Below the pieces are notes generated by a model that had not been told where the DNA came from, did no database searches, and saw nothing but the letters and a program-made list of their open reading frames with translations. A DNA stretch of 64,000 nucleotides from NCBI RefSeq assembly GCF_001420695.1, contig NZ_LJJB01000007.1:643890-707889 (forward strand). Direction: 5' to 3'. How positions within the stretch are numbered: the first letter of the stretch is position 1; each line of letters starts with the position of its first letter. Made by a program: the position numbers and the translations under genes. The stretch comes from Brevibacillus choshinensis. GTDB taxonomy: Bacteria > Bacillota > Bacilli > Brevibacillales > Brevibacillaceae. Shown piece by piece: positions 33,840 to 43,381 of the stretch.

Positions 33840-35321
33840 GTGAGACAGGTAGCGATTAGTGGTAGCGGAGGAAGATTGCGTGCCGCGTTACTTGAAGGTG
33901 GACGTTTGCAAGAGTGGCGAACAGAAGACGAGGGAACGGGTGTATTGGCAGGAGATTTGTACCGCGGTCGGGTAGCCGATGTTCTTCCAGGGATTCAGTC
34001 CGCTTTTGTAGATGTGGGCGTCGGGCAGAATGCTTACATATACGTGGATGATACCTTACCACGAAACGGGGTTGCTTCTGGAAAACCAAACATCAGTGAA
34101 CGAGTCCAGATCGGTGAAAAAGTCATCGTACAGGTGAGCAAGGAAGGGACCGAGCTGAAAGCGCCAAAAGTGACCACGCGAGTCAGCCTCCAAGGCAGGT
34201 ACCTCGTTTATCTGCCAAAGGAAGCAGGCGTGTCCATTTCCAGGAAGATTGCGGATGCAGTGGTCAGGCAAAAGCTGCTCGATACGCTTACAGCATGGCT
34301 GGAGCCAGAAGAGGGTGTCATTGTCAGGACTGAAGCGGCAGATGCAGAAGTGAGCAGACTTTCAGAGGAGCTCGCTTATTTGAAAAGACGCTGGCGCGAT
34401 ACGCTCACGGAAGCAGAGCAGCTTTCAGGTCCAGGCTTCATCAGTCGAGACTTGGCGATGCTGGAGGCAGTCATACGCGATCTCGCAGGTTCGGGTGTGG
34501 ATGAAGTGTTGGTTGAGCATGGAAATACCTTTCAACAGGTGAAGGCGATCATGCACGTGTTCGCTGACGAAAATCTGGACAAGCTTCGCTGGTACCGAGG
34601 ATCGGAGCCACTCTTTGCCCATTTGGGGATCGAAGCACAGCTCCAGCGTGCGCTAGGGCGGCAAGTATCGTTGAAAAATGGTGGGCATTTGGTGATTGAT
34701 CGGACAGAGGCGATGACCGTCATTGATGTCAATACAGGTGCTTTTACCGGGAAAGGTGGTCAGCAGCGGGAGCAGGCGATCACTGCCACGAATGTGGAGG
34801 CTGCTGTAGAAATTGCTTCCCAGCTACGACTCCGCGATATCGGGGGCATCATCATTATCGATTTTATTGATATGAAGGAAGCTGCAAACAAGGAGCGGGT
34901 GATGGTAGCGCTGAAGCGAGAGCTCTCTCGTGATCCAGTCCCGTCCACTGTTCTAGGTATCACAGCGCTCGGTCTGGTAGAAATGACTCGCAAGCGAGTG
35001 CGCGCCAGTCTGGCCGAGAGAATGACGGAACCATGCGGTGCTTGCGCAGGTCATGGCAGAGTGTGGACATTGGAAGAAATGCAGCATCGGCTGTGGACTG
35101 AAGTAACGACCCTCGTCAGAGTACAGGAAGCAGAGGCGGTGCTGATTGAATTGCCAGAGAGACTGTTTCGATTCATGGGCGAACTCACGCTGGAACAACA
35201 ACAGCAATGGCCAGCACGTTTGTTCCTACTCCATTCCCCTGAACGAAAACCGGATGAATACCGGATCTTGTATGCTGGCAGGACGGGGGAAGCCGCGAGA
35301 TTGCACGGAAAACAATCGTAA
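33840..35321 (+). CDS. rng: Ribonuclease G/E family endoribonuclease
   Basis: This single-strand-specific endoribonuclease acts in rRNA processing and mRNA decay. The 493-residue product has an N-terminal S1 region (YRGRVADVLPGIQSAFVDVGVG...AYIYVDD), the catalytic Mg-binding segment MTVIDVNTGAFTGKG...IIIIDFIDM and the Zn-link cysteines CGACAGHG near the end. The start is GTG 33840, seven bases after GGGGAG. B. subtilis lacks this family, but other spore formers carry it at the same place before rplU. Confidence 0.94.
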   Translation: MRQVAISGSGGRLRAALLEGGRLQEWRTEDEGTGVLAGDLYRGRVADVLPGIQSAFVDVGVGQNAYIYVDDTLPRNGVASGKPNISERVQIGEKVIVQVSKEGTELKAPKVTTRVSLQGRYLVYLPKEAGVSISRKIADAVVRQKLLDTLTAWLEPEEGVIVRTEAADAEVSRLSEELAYLKRRWRDTLTEAEQLSGPGFISRDLAMLEAVIRDLAGSGVDEVLVEHGNTFQQVKAIMHVFADENLDKLRWYRGSEPLFAHLGIEAQLQRALGRQVSLKNGGHLVIDRTEAMTVIDVNTGAFTGKGGQQREQAITATNVEAAVEIASQLRLRDIGGIIIIDFIDMKEAANKERVMVALKRELSRDPVPSTVLGITALGLVEMTRKRVRASLAERMTEPCGACAGHGRVWTLEEMQHRLWTEVTTLVRVQEAEAVLIELPERLFRFMGELTLEQQQQWPARLFLLHSPERKPDEYRILYAGRTGEAARLHGKQS

Positions 35322-35326
35322 ATGAC

Positions 35327-35354
35327 TTGACTGGGCGATTGCTGCTGTGATAAC
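35327..35354 (+). promoter_or_regulatory. Promoter of the rplU operon
   Basis: TTGACT (35327-35332), 16 bases, then GATAAC (35349-35354), which has a TGT just upstream that could act as an extended -10. It lies just ahead of the L21 leader. Confidence 0.5.
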
Positions 35355-35361
35355 CTAAGGT

Positions 35362-35463
35362 TTGTCATGCAGATATGTCTCGTACATACTGTAACCGCAC
35401 GAATCAGGTACAAAAGTCGTCGCTCGCGGCGCACCTGTAAAGGCGAGTCTGAGTATAGGAGGT
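35362..35463 (+). ncRNA. Ribosomal protein L21 leader
   Basis: This leader of about 100 bases lies directly ahead of rplU, at the position of the known Bacillota L21 leader RNA. GTCGC/GCGAC-type and GCGCACC / GGTGC complementary segments around 35410-35465 can form stems. It is presumed to mediate autogenous control by L21. I could not align it to the family model, so the call rests on position and complementarity. Confidence 0.6.
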
Positions 35464-35470
35464 GCACACA

Positions 35471-35782
35471 GTGTACGCAATTATCGAAACCGGTGGAAAG
35501 CAATACAAAGTTGAAGAGGGAGCAGTTCTCTTCATCGAGAAACTGGCTGGCAATGAAGGTGAAGCTGTTACTTTTGACAAAGTTCTGTTGGTAAACAAGG
35601 ACGGACAAGTAACTGCTGGAGCTCCAACTGTTGCTGGTGCTACGGTAACTGGTAAAGTAGAAAAACACGGTAAACAATCCAAAATTATCGTGTACAAATA
35701 CAAAGCCAAGAAAAACTACCGTCGCAAACAAGGTCATCGTCAACCGTTCACCAAAGTTGTGATTGAAAAAATCAACGCTTAA
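35471..35782 (+). CDS. rplU: 50S ribosomal protein L21
   Basis: L21 is a large-subunit protein binding 23S rRNA. The 103-residue product begins [16 protein letters not shown], as in homologues, and ends with the signature [19 protein letters not shown]. The start is GTG 35471 after AGGAGG. The rplU-prp-rpmA order is conserved. Confidence 0.98.
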   Translation: MYAIIETGGKQYKVEEGAVLFIEKLAGNEGEAVTFDKVLLVNKDGQVTAGAPTVAGATVTGKVEKHGKQSKIIVYKYKAKKNYRRKQGHRQPFTKVVIEKINA

Positions 35783-35795
35783 TTAGGTAAACGAG

Positions 35796-36149
35796 ATGGT
35801 AACCGTAAAAGTGCAGAGAAATGAGCAAAATGAGATTGAAGCCATTACCGTTTCGGGACATGCCAACGCCGGCAAGCACGGTTCAGATATCGTCTGCTCC
35901 GCCGTTTCCGCTGTTAGCCTCGGATTGATTAATGCCTCAGATATTTTGCTCAATAGTAATCCGGATGTTCAGCTCGCAGAGAAGGACGGCGGCTTCCTGA
36001 AATGGAACGTTCGTCCTGTCGATGACCAGCTTTTGAGTGAAAAGCAGCAGCTTTTGGCTGAGAGCATGGTTGTCTCTCTATTTATGATCGCTGAGTCATA
36101 CGGAAAATACGTTTCGGTTCATGATACTAAATGGCAAGGAGGTGTCTGA
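35796..36149 (+). CDS. prp: Ribosomal-processing cysteine protease Prp (YsxB)
   Basis: Prp cleaves the N-terminal extension of L27, which is needed for 50S assembly in Bacillota. The 117-residue protein has the catalytic His in SGHANAG and Cys in [11 protein letters not shown]. Its substrate site is present in the next gene product (LQFFA followed by SKKG). It starts 13 bases after rplU and ends one base before rpmA. Confidence 0.95.
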   Translation: MVTVKVQRNEQNEIEAITVSGHANAGKHGSDIVCSAVSAVSLGLINASDILLNSNPDVQLAEKDGGFLKWNVRPVDDQLLSEKQQLLAESMVVSLFMIAESYGKYVSVHDTKWQGGV

Positions 36150-36150
36150 C

Positions 36151-36450
36151 ATGAACTTTCGTTTTCCTGTAGACCTACAGTTCTTCGCATCGAAGAAAGG
36201 GGTAGGTTCCACAAAGAACGGTCGCGATTCCATTTCCAAACGTCTGGGAGTGAAACGTGGTGACGGTCAATTCGTTACAGCTGGTAATATCCTCGTTCGC
36301 CAACGCGGTACGAAAATTTACCCAGGTGCTAACGTAATGAAGGGCGGAGACGACACTCTGTTTGCAACAGCAGACGGCGTTGTTCGTTTCAAACGTCTGG
36401 GCCGCGATCGCAAACAAGTTGTGATCGAACCAGTTGCTTCTGAAGCGTAA
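36151..36450 (+). CDS. rpmA: 50S ribosomal protein L27 (precursor)
   Basis: This 99-residue protein's N-terminal extension [13 protein letters not shown] is the Prp cleavage signal. The mature part begins [14 protein letters not shown] and reaches toward the peptidyl-transferase centre. ATG 36151 follows AAGGAGGTG. Confidence 0.98.
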   Translation: MNFRFPVDLQFFASKKGVGSTKNGRDSISKRLGVKRGDGQFVTAGNILVRQRGTKIYPGANVMKGGDDTLFATADGVVRFKRLGRDRKQVVIEPVASEA

Positions 36451-36462
36451 ATAGCGGAATGA

Positions 36463-36496
36463 AGAAAACCCAGCCTTGTTGCTGGGTTTTCTTTTG
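36463..36496 (+). terminator. Terminator after rpmA
   Basis: AGAAAACCCAGC (36463-36474) pairs perfectly with GCTGGGTTTTCT (36481-36492), followed by a T-rich tail. Confidence 0.92.
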
Positions 36497-36613
36497 TTTT
36501 TTTTGTGTTTTTTGTTTGAAAACATTGTCGATGATGAAAGTATCAGGACAATCAAGTGGTGTGAAAAGGTAGTATGCACATCCAAGTTTTCTAATTTCTA
36601 GCGTTCTCTTTTG

Positions 36614-36622
36614 TGGTACAAT
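36614..36622 (+). promoter_or_regulatory. Extended -10 promoter of spo0B-obg
   Basis: TGGTACAAT is an extended -10 (TG-N-TACAAT) 39 bases before the spo0B ATG. No convincing -35 is seen. Confidence 0.5.
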
Positions 36623-36660
36623 AGGACAGAAAAGAAATCTTATCGACTTGGGTGAATGTG

Positions 36661-38536
<1,876 letters not shown>

Positions 38537-38544
38537 CGAAGACC

Positions 38545-39210
38545 ATGACAGATGTTCCATCTCTTAATCCCTTTATGACGGATAAACGGCTCCAGCGCGG
38601 TGCCGTATTGCCGATGATGATCTCTAAGCAAGTAAAGACTCCGGTTCAAGTGATGGTGGAACATGTCAAAAGTGGATACCTCGTTGTTTCTACCGAGGTA
38701 AAGGCAGAGGCAATGACCGAATTGATCGGCTCGACTGTTCGTCTCAGATGGGAAACAGAGTCGTCGATCAATACCATTGATCTGGAAGTGGTGCAGGAAC
38801 AGCTGTTGTGGCCGATCAAGCTACTGGCACTGATTCCGATCGCGATCGGCGTAGAGATTGTATCCAATGGAAAGCGCGGACTTCTATCGCCTGATTTGTT
38901 GATCAAGGTTCCTTATAAAGTCATGGGAGCAAGACCGATCGAGGAAAAGGGAGAGGCAGTAATGCTCAAGTTCTCTCCCACTCGCCTCGTGCTCCGCACA
39001 GATGGATATGTATCAAAAGGAGATTTTCTGCATTTGTCCTTTGTGATTCCCCAAATGAACTTGGAGGTCGTGGGGATGGCCAAGGTGGTTGAAAAGTCTT
39101 TTCAGGATACACAGGCGGTCATTGAACTGATTTTTACGGATATTCACGATAAGCATCATCAACTCATCAAAGATTACTATAAAAAGCTGTCCGCAACCGC
39201 TTCTTCCTGA
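38545..39210 (+). CDS. YcgR/PilZ-like protein of unknown function
   Basis: This 221-residue soluble protein has an N-terminal half with the beta-barrel pattern of YcgR-N domains (GSTVRLRWETESSINTIDLEV, then a PIKLLALIP segment). Its C-terminal half resembles a PilZ barrel (GDFLHLSFVIPQMNLEVVGMAKVV ending HHQLIKDYYKK) but has no clear RxxxR or D/NxSxxG c-di-GMP-binding motif. It may be a degenerate PilZ protein. It starts eight bases after obg, inside that operon's terminator boundary. ATG 38545 is used; a GTG at 38533 overlaps the obg stop. Confidence 0.6.
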   Translation: MTDVPSLNPFMTDKRLQRGAVLPMMISKQVKTPVQVMVEHVKSGYLVVSTEVKAEAMTELIGSTVRLRWETESSINTIDLEVVQEQLLWPIKLLALIPIAIGVEIVSNGKRGLLSPDLLIKVPYKVMGARPIEEKGEAVMLKFSPTRLVLRTDGYVSKGDFLHLSFVIPQMNLEVVGMAKVVEKSFQDTQAVIELIFTDIHDKHHQLIKDYYKKLSATASS

Positions 39211-39225
39211 GAAGCGGTTTTTTTC
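39195..39225 (+). terminator. Terminator of the spo0B-obg operon
   Basis: AACCGCTTCT (39195-39204) pairs perfectly with AGAAGCGGTT (39210-39219), and a T tract follows. The stop of the upstream gene lies within it. Confidence 0.92.
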
Positions 39226-39328
39226 CTTTGATGTTCCTGAGAAGAAGGTATATAGTATAGGCATAGAGCTCTTAATCGTGCCTGTTCGAATGTAGGGATT
39301 TTGAGATCGGTGATCCTGATATATCAAC

Positions 39329-39346
39329 TTGTGAAATATTGCACGT
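39329..39346 (+). promoter_or_regulatory. Upstream, weaker Rex-like site
   Basis: TTGTGAAATATTGCACGT has a perfect left half of the Rex operator (TTGTGAA) and a poor right half (four of seven). It lies 49 bases upstream of the stronger site. Confidence 0.4.
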
Positions 39347-39377
39347 TGATATTTTCCATCCGTTTGTATACTGCACT

Positions 39378-39407
39378 TTGTGAAAAATATTACAAATAGG
39401 TTAGACT
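39378..39407 (+). promoter_or_regulatory. Rex operator overlapping the yjlC-ndh promoter
   Basis: TTGTGAAAAATATTACAA (39378-39395) fits the Rex palindrome TTGTGAA-N4-TTCACAA in twelve of fourteen half-site positions. Its first six bases can serve as the -35 for TAGACT (39402-39407) at 18-base spacing. Rex, an NADH/NAD+ sensor, represses yjlC-ndh in B. subtilis, so the site fits the genes. Confidence 0.7.
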
Positions 39408-39500
39408 ATCGGATACAGGGTGAATATCGGCCGTCACTCGGATGAACAGGCAACGAGAAAATCAGGCCTCTATTCCAAAGCAAAGGAGGACGTTTTTCCT

Positions 39501-39941
39501 ATGTCACAAACAACTACGCAACAAGCTGAAGTAGCAAGCACAGCGACTTTGGCACCTGAGCAAATGGATGTTCTTGATCAGTTGATGAAACCGGAAATTC
39601 AAGAATCGTTAACTGTATTGGTGGCAAATCTGCCCAAGCTGGCTGAAATGACAACGATCCTGACCAAGACGTACGATCTGGTACAAACGGTAGCGAATGA
39701 CAAAGTCCTGATCGACGACTTGAAGGGCGGCATGGAAGAATTCGTAAAGCCGATCCAAGACAAAGCAAAAGGCATCGCGCAAGCAGCAATCGAAGCCAAC
39801 GACCGTTCGCATGTTGAATCGTCAACTATTGGTTTGTTTGGCATGCTCAAAATGCTGAAAGATCCGCAAGTACAAAAATCCTTGCGTTTTGCTCAAGCAT
39901 TCCTGGAAGTTTTGGCTGAGCGCCAACAACAAAATCGCTAA
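39501..39941 (+). CDS. yjlC: DUF1641 protein, YjlC-like
   Basis: This 146-residue soluble helical protein has the DUF1641 pattern, with conserved repeated helices and STIGLFGMLKMLKDPQVQKSLRFAQAFLE at the C-terminus. ATG 39501 follows AAAGGAGGA; the longer open frame from 39420 covers the promoter. It is co-transcribed with ndh, 34 bases downstream, as in B. subtilis yjlC-ndh. Its function is unknown; related proteins accompany oxidoreductases. Confidence 0.88.
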   Translation: MSQTTTQQAEVASTATLAPEQMDVLDQLMKPEIQESLTVLVANLPKLAEMTTILTKTYDLVQTVANDKVLIDDLKGGMEEFVKPIQDKAKGIAQAAIEANDRSHVESSTIGLFGMLKMLKDPQVQKSLRFAQAFLEVLAERQQQNR

Positions 39942-39975
39942 ACATAACGAAAGACAAGGACGGGAGGACCAACGC

Positions 39976-41154
39976 ATGGCGAAGCATATTTTGATTCTAG
40001 GCGGCGGTTACGGCGGACTCTTAAGCGCATTGACTGCACGCAAATACATGACAGCTGAAGAAGCTACAATCACGGTTGTAAACCGTTTTCCTTCTCACCA
40101 AATCATCACGGAGCTGCATCGTTTGGCAGTAGGTAACCTGTCTGAACAAAACGTAGCACTTCCTTTGGAAAGACTGCTGCGCGGTAAAGACATTAACCTC
40201 GTGATCGATACCGTAGATAAAATCGGTTTGGATTCCCAACGCGTTACTCTGGCTAGCGGCGAATCCATTAAATATGATGCGCTGGTAGTTGCACTGGGTA
40301 GTGAAACCGCATTCTTTGGTATCCCAGGTCTGCAAGAGTTCAGCTTCACGCTGAAATCCGTTGAGGAAGCAAACCGCCTGCGTGCGCACATCGAAGAGCG
40401 CATCGTAGCGTACAAAGATAGCAAAAACAAAGCAGATGCTACTTTCGTTGTCGGTGGTGGCGGTCTGACTGGTATCGAATTGGTCGGCGAATTTGCGGAC
40501 ATGCTGCCAGGTCTGTGCCACAAGCATGGCGTAGATTTCGCAGATGTTTCGATGTACTGTGTAGAAGCAGGTCCTTCCATCTTGGCTGGTTTTGCGCCTG
40601 AGCTGGTTGAGCGTGCAAAAACGAGCCTGGAAAAACGTGGTGTAACATTCCTGACAGGTGTTCCTGTAACAGAAATGAAAGAGACCACTGTATTCCTGAA
40701 AGATGGCAACACCATCGAAACCAAAACCATGGTATGGACTGGTGGGGTACAAGGCAACCATGTCGTTGCTGAATCCGGCGTAGAAGTAAACCGTGGACGT
40801 GCGACTGTTACTGAGTTCCTGCAATCCACTTCCCATCCAGAAGTGTTCTTGGCTGGTGACAGCGCAGTAGTTATGGGCCCAGAAGGTCGTCCATATCCAC
40901 CAACTGCTCAGCTGGCTTGGCAAATGGGTGAAGTCGTAGGTTACAACCTCTTCGCACATTTCAACGGTTCCAAAATGGAAAGCTTCGTACCCGTATTCTC
41001 CGGTACACTTGGAAGCTTGGGTCGTAAAGATGCGATCGGTACCATTGGTGCTAGCCAAATCAAGCTGAAAGGCTTGCCTGCATCCCTGATGAAAGAAGCG
41101 AGTAACGTTCGTTACCTGTCGCACATCAACGGATTGTCCTCTTTGGCCTATTAA
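39976..41154 (+). CDS. ndh: Type II NADH:quinone oxidoreductase
   Basis: NDH-2 is a non-proton-pumping respiratory dehydrogenase on the inner face of the membrane. The 392-residue protein has the FAD motif ILGGGYGGLLSAL, the NAD motif VVGGGGLTGIELVGEFAD, the FAD-binding FLAGDSAVV segment and the quinone-site-region pattern PPTAQLAWQMGE. GGGAGGA precedes ATG 39976. Its operon is under the Rex-type operator at 39378. Confidence 0.95.
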   Translation: MAKHILILGGGYGGLLSALTARKYMTAEEATITVVNRFPSHQIITELHRLAVGNLSEQNVALPLERLLRGKDINLVIDTVDKIGLDSQRVTLASGESIKYDALVVALGSETAFFGIPGLQEFSFTLKSVEEANRLRAHIEERIVAYKDSKNKADATFVVGGGGLTGIELVGEFADMLPGLCHKHGVDFADVSMYCVEAGPSILAGFAPELVERAKTSLEKRGVTFLTGVPVTEMKETTVFLKDGNTIETKTMVWTGGVQGNHVVAESGVEVNRGRATVTEFLQSTSHPEVFLAGDSAVVMGPEGRPYPPTAQLAWQMGEVVGYNLFAHFNGSKMESFVPVFSGTLGSLGRKDAIGTIGASQIKLKGLPASLMKEASNVRYLSHINGLSSLAY

Positions 41155-41164
41155 TAGCGATCGC

Positions 41165-41222
41165 TAGAAAACTTGGCTGCGCCAAGCTTTTCGGCGGAGA
41201 ATCTTATAAATTCCTATCTGTA
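41165..41222 (-). repeat. Internally deleted copy (C) of the dispersed structured repeat
   Basis: On the reverse strand this 58-base element begins TACAGATAGGAATTTATAAG and ends CAAGTTTTCTA. Both ends match copy B at 53461-53596, but about 79 internal bases are missing. The join leaves GGCGGAG next to AATCTTATAA (as read on the forward strand). The retained 3' stem CTTGGC-TGC-GCCAAG is intact, while the 5' stem has lost one arm. It lies directly after the ndh stop. Confidence 0.8.
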
Positions 41223-41226
41223 TGAC

Positions 41227-41258
41227 AAAACCCGGGATATCATTCCCGGGTTTTTTTG
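41227..41258. terminator. Terminator between ndh and the reverse-strand small gene
   Basis: AACCCGGGA and TCCCGGGTT arms around TATCAT carry a seven-T tract on the plus strand and AAAA on the other side, so it can serve both converging genes. Confidence 0.9.
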
Positions 41259-41269
41259 TGTGTAGTCGT

Positions 41270-41422
41270 TTACCCGTTTCCGCTCGGGTCTTCTACAATA
41301 TGCGGAGATTGCGCCATTTTTTTACCCTTGGTCTCAGCGCCAAATTGATCGAGGTCGCTAGGTTTTCCTGGAGGGTGATTGTTGCGACGCTCTGATTTGT
41401 CTGTTTTCCCTCTTCCTGCCAT
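41270..41422 (-). CDS. Small hydrophilic protein, 50 residues, unknown
   Basis: The reverse-strand frame encodes 50 residues starting MAGRGKTDKSERRNNHPPGK and ending HIVEDPSGNG. It is rich in Lys, Arg, Asn, Pro and Gly, with no hydrophobic segment. AGGAGGTGA lies just upstream of the ATG, a strong ribosome-binding site, and the stop is next to a shared terminator. The composition resembles small acid-soluble or other minor spore proteins, but no specific family is recognised. Confidence 0.7.
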   Translation of the reverse strand: MAGRGKTDKSERRNNHPPGKPSDLDQFGAETKGKKMAQSPHIVEDPSGNG

Positions 41423-41536
41423 TTGAATGTCACCTCCTGTGGTGTAAATCGTTTCTATTCTTTACGTAGTGGGTCATTGTCATGTAAGCACAATTGAACT
41501 GAATATGGTTCCATGAAAAAAATTGGCGAACAAGGA

Positions 41537-41565
41537 TTGTCACTTGAAGATGAAAAGGTTATAAT
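41537..41565 (+). promoter_or_regulatory. Sigma-A promoter of the pheB-hom-thrCB-pheA operon
   Basis: TTGTCA (41537-41542), 17 bases, and a perfect TATAAT (41560-41565), 45 bases before the first start codon. Confidence 0.8.
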
Positions 41566-41610
41566 GTCCTCTATGAAGAAACAACTGTTTTTCTCAGGAG
41601 GACACGACGG

Positions 41611-42054
41611 ATGAGACGGGAAGAAAAGTTTTTTTTGATTCGATCCGACATCCTGCCAGAATCAATCGTCAAGACAATTGAAGCCAAAAAAATGTTGGAG
41701 TCCGGCGAAGTGGATACGGTGAATGAAGCGGTTGATCGGGTCGGGTTGAGCCGGAGTGCTTTTTATAAGTACAAGGATGGCATTTTTCCATTCAACTCCA
41801 TGATGAGCGAAACCATCATGACGATCACTTTTGCACTGGAGCACACGTCCGGTTATCTTTCCAGAGTGCTGACGTACATGGCGGATCAGGGTGGAAACGT
41901 ATTAACCATCAATCAAACCATTCCGTTACAAGGAATTGCTTCGGTCTCCATGTCAGTCGATATGGCGCATATGAAGGTATCAAGTACGGAATTTTTGGAT
42001 GGCTTGCAACAAGTACCCGGCGTACGCAAAGCGATGATCGTGGGTAGAGGGTAG
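41611..42054 (+). CDS. pheB: ACT domain-containing protein PheB (ThrR-like regulator)
   Basis: This 147-residue protein combines an N-terminal helix-turn-helix-like region (TVNEAVDRVGLSRSAFYKYKDGIFPF) with a C-terminal ACT domain (ALEHTSGYLSRVLTYMADQGGNVLTINQTIP). The B. subtilis homologue (PheB/ThrR) represses threonine-pathway genes. Leading this operon, it probably senses an amino acid and regulates hom-thrCB. AGGAGGA precedes the ATG. Confidence 0.9.
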   Translation: MRREEKFFLIRSDILPESIVKTIEAKKMLESGEVDTVNEAVDRVGLSRSAFYKYKDGIFPFNSMMSETIMTITFALEHTSGYLSRVLTYMADQGGNVLTINQTIPLQGIASVSMSVDMAHMKVSSTEFLDGLQQVPGVRKAMIVGRG

Positions 42055-42076
42055 AATAGCGGTAGGGGGAGATTAC

Positions 42077-43381
42077 ATGGAGAAGCAAATCATCAAGCTG
42101 GGGTTAATGGGATTCGGAACAGTAGGTACGGGTGTCGTCCGAATTATCCAGGCGCATCAGGAAGACTTGCAAAAACAGACCGGCTTGGGTATTGAAATAA
42201 CAAAAATTCTCGTTCAGGATGCGGAGAAGTTCCGTAATTTAGCTTCCATGGATGGCAAGCTGACGACGGATCCAGCTGAGCTTTTGGACGATCCTGAAAT
42301 TGAAGTGATCGTGGAAGTCATCGGGGGCATTCATCCGGCGAAAGATTTCATCCTCGGAGCTTTGGAGCGGGGGAAGCATGTTGTAACCGCGAATAAAGAT
42401 TTGATGGCCTTGCATGGCGCAGAGATTTTGAAAAAGGCGCAAGAAAAAGGCTGTGACGTGTTCTACGAAGCGAGCGTTGCGGGGGGCATTCCGATTCTTC
42501 GTGCATTGGTGGAGGGTTTTTCTTCTGATCGGATCACGAAAATGATGGGGATCGTCAACGGCACGACCAACTATATTATGAGCAAAATGAGTCAGGAAGG
42601 CGCTGAATACGCTGACGTTCTGAAAGAAGCACAGGAGCTAGGCTATGCTGAAGCCAATCCGACTTCTGATGTCGAAGGCTTTGATGCGGCGCGTAAAATG
42701 GCGATATTGGCTACGTTGGGCTTCCGTGTTCCAATGAAGCTGGAAGATGTCGATGTAAAGGGAATCAGCTCCGTCAGCAAGGAAGATATTGCGTACGGAA
42801 AGCAACTCGGCTACGAGGTCAAGCTGCTGGGGCTCGCTCGCCGCGATGATGAAGCGATCGAGGTCAGTGTACAGCCGACCATGATTCCGAAAACACACCC
42901 GCTCGCGTCGGTCAATGGCGTGTTCAACGCCGTATACGTGCACGGGGAAGCGGTAGGAGAGACCATGTTTTACGGTCCAGGAGCAGGGGAACTACCAACT
43001 GCAACGGCAGTTGTCTCTGACTTGGTGACTGTGGTAAAAAACAGAAAGCTCGGTGTAAATGGTCGCGGAATGGTAGCGCCTTACAAAGAGAAAATTCTCA
43101 AAGATGATACGCAAAAACTTTCCAAATATTTCTTGCGAATTGTCGTAGCTGATAAACGAGGAGTGCTCGCGCAAATTACACAGTTGCTGGCTGATAAAAA
43201 CATTTCTCTGGAACAGGTGATCCAGCAGCCGTACAACAACAACGGAGAAGCTGAAATCATCATGATCACTCATTTGTCTTCGAAGAGTGACATGGATGGG
43301 GTCCTGTCCTATATGGAGACAATGGACATCGTGACGAAAGTAAAAAGTTGTTACCGTGTAGAAGGGGGAGACCAAAAATGA
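42077..43381 (+). CDS. hom: Homoserine dehydrogenase
   Basis: This enzyme reduces aspartate semialdehyde to homoserine. The 434-residue product has the NAD(P) motif [14 protein letters not shown], the catalytic-domain signature [14 protein letters not shown] and the conserved [22 protein letters not shown]-terminal ACT domain (about 355-425) allows threonine feedback. GGGGGAGA precedes the ATG. It overlaps thrC by four bases. Confidence 0.96.
   Translation: MEKQIIKLGLMGFGTVGTGVVRIIQAHQEDLQKQTGLGIEITKILVQDAEKFRNLASMDGKLTTDPAELLDDPEIEVIVEVIGGIHPAKDFILGALERGKHVVTANKDLMALHGAEILKKAQEKGCDVFYEASVAGGIPILRALVEGFSSDRITKMMGIVNGTTNYIMSKMSQEGAEYADVLKEAQELGYAEANPTSDVEGFDAARKMAILATLGFRVPMKLEDVDVKGISSVSKEDIAYGKQLGYEVKLLGLARRDDEAIEVSVQPTMIPKTHPLASVNGVFNAVYVHGEAVGETMFYGPGAGELPTATAVVSDLVTVVKNRKLGVNGRGMVAPYKEKILKDDTQKLSKYFLRIVVADKRGVLAQITQLLADKNISLEQVIQQPYNNNGEAEIIMITHLSSKSDMDGVLSYMETMDIVTKVKSCYRVEGGDQK

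Noticed and set aside
40021-41124. A 367-residue reverse-strand open frame opposite ndh
   Set aside because: The plus-strand NDH-2 has all family motifs; the reverse product is Cys/Phe/Gln-rich without any recognisable domain.
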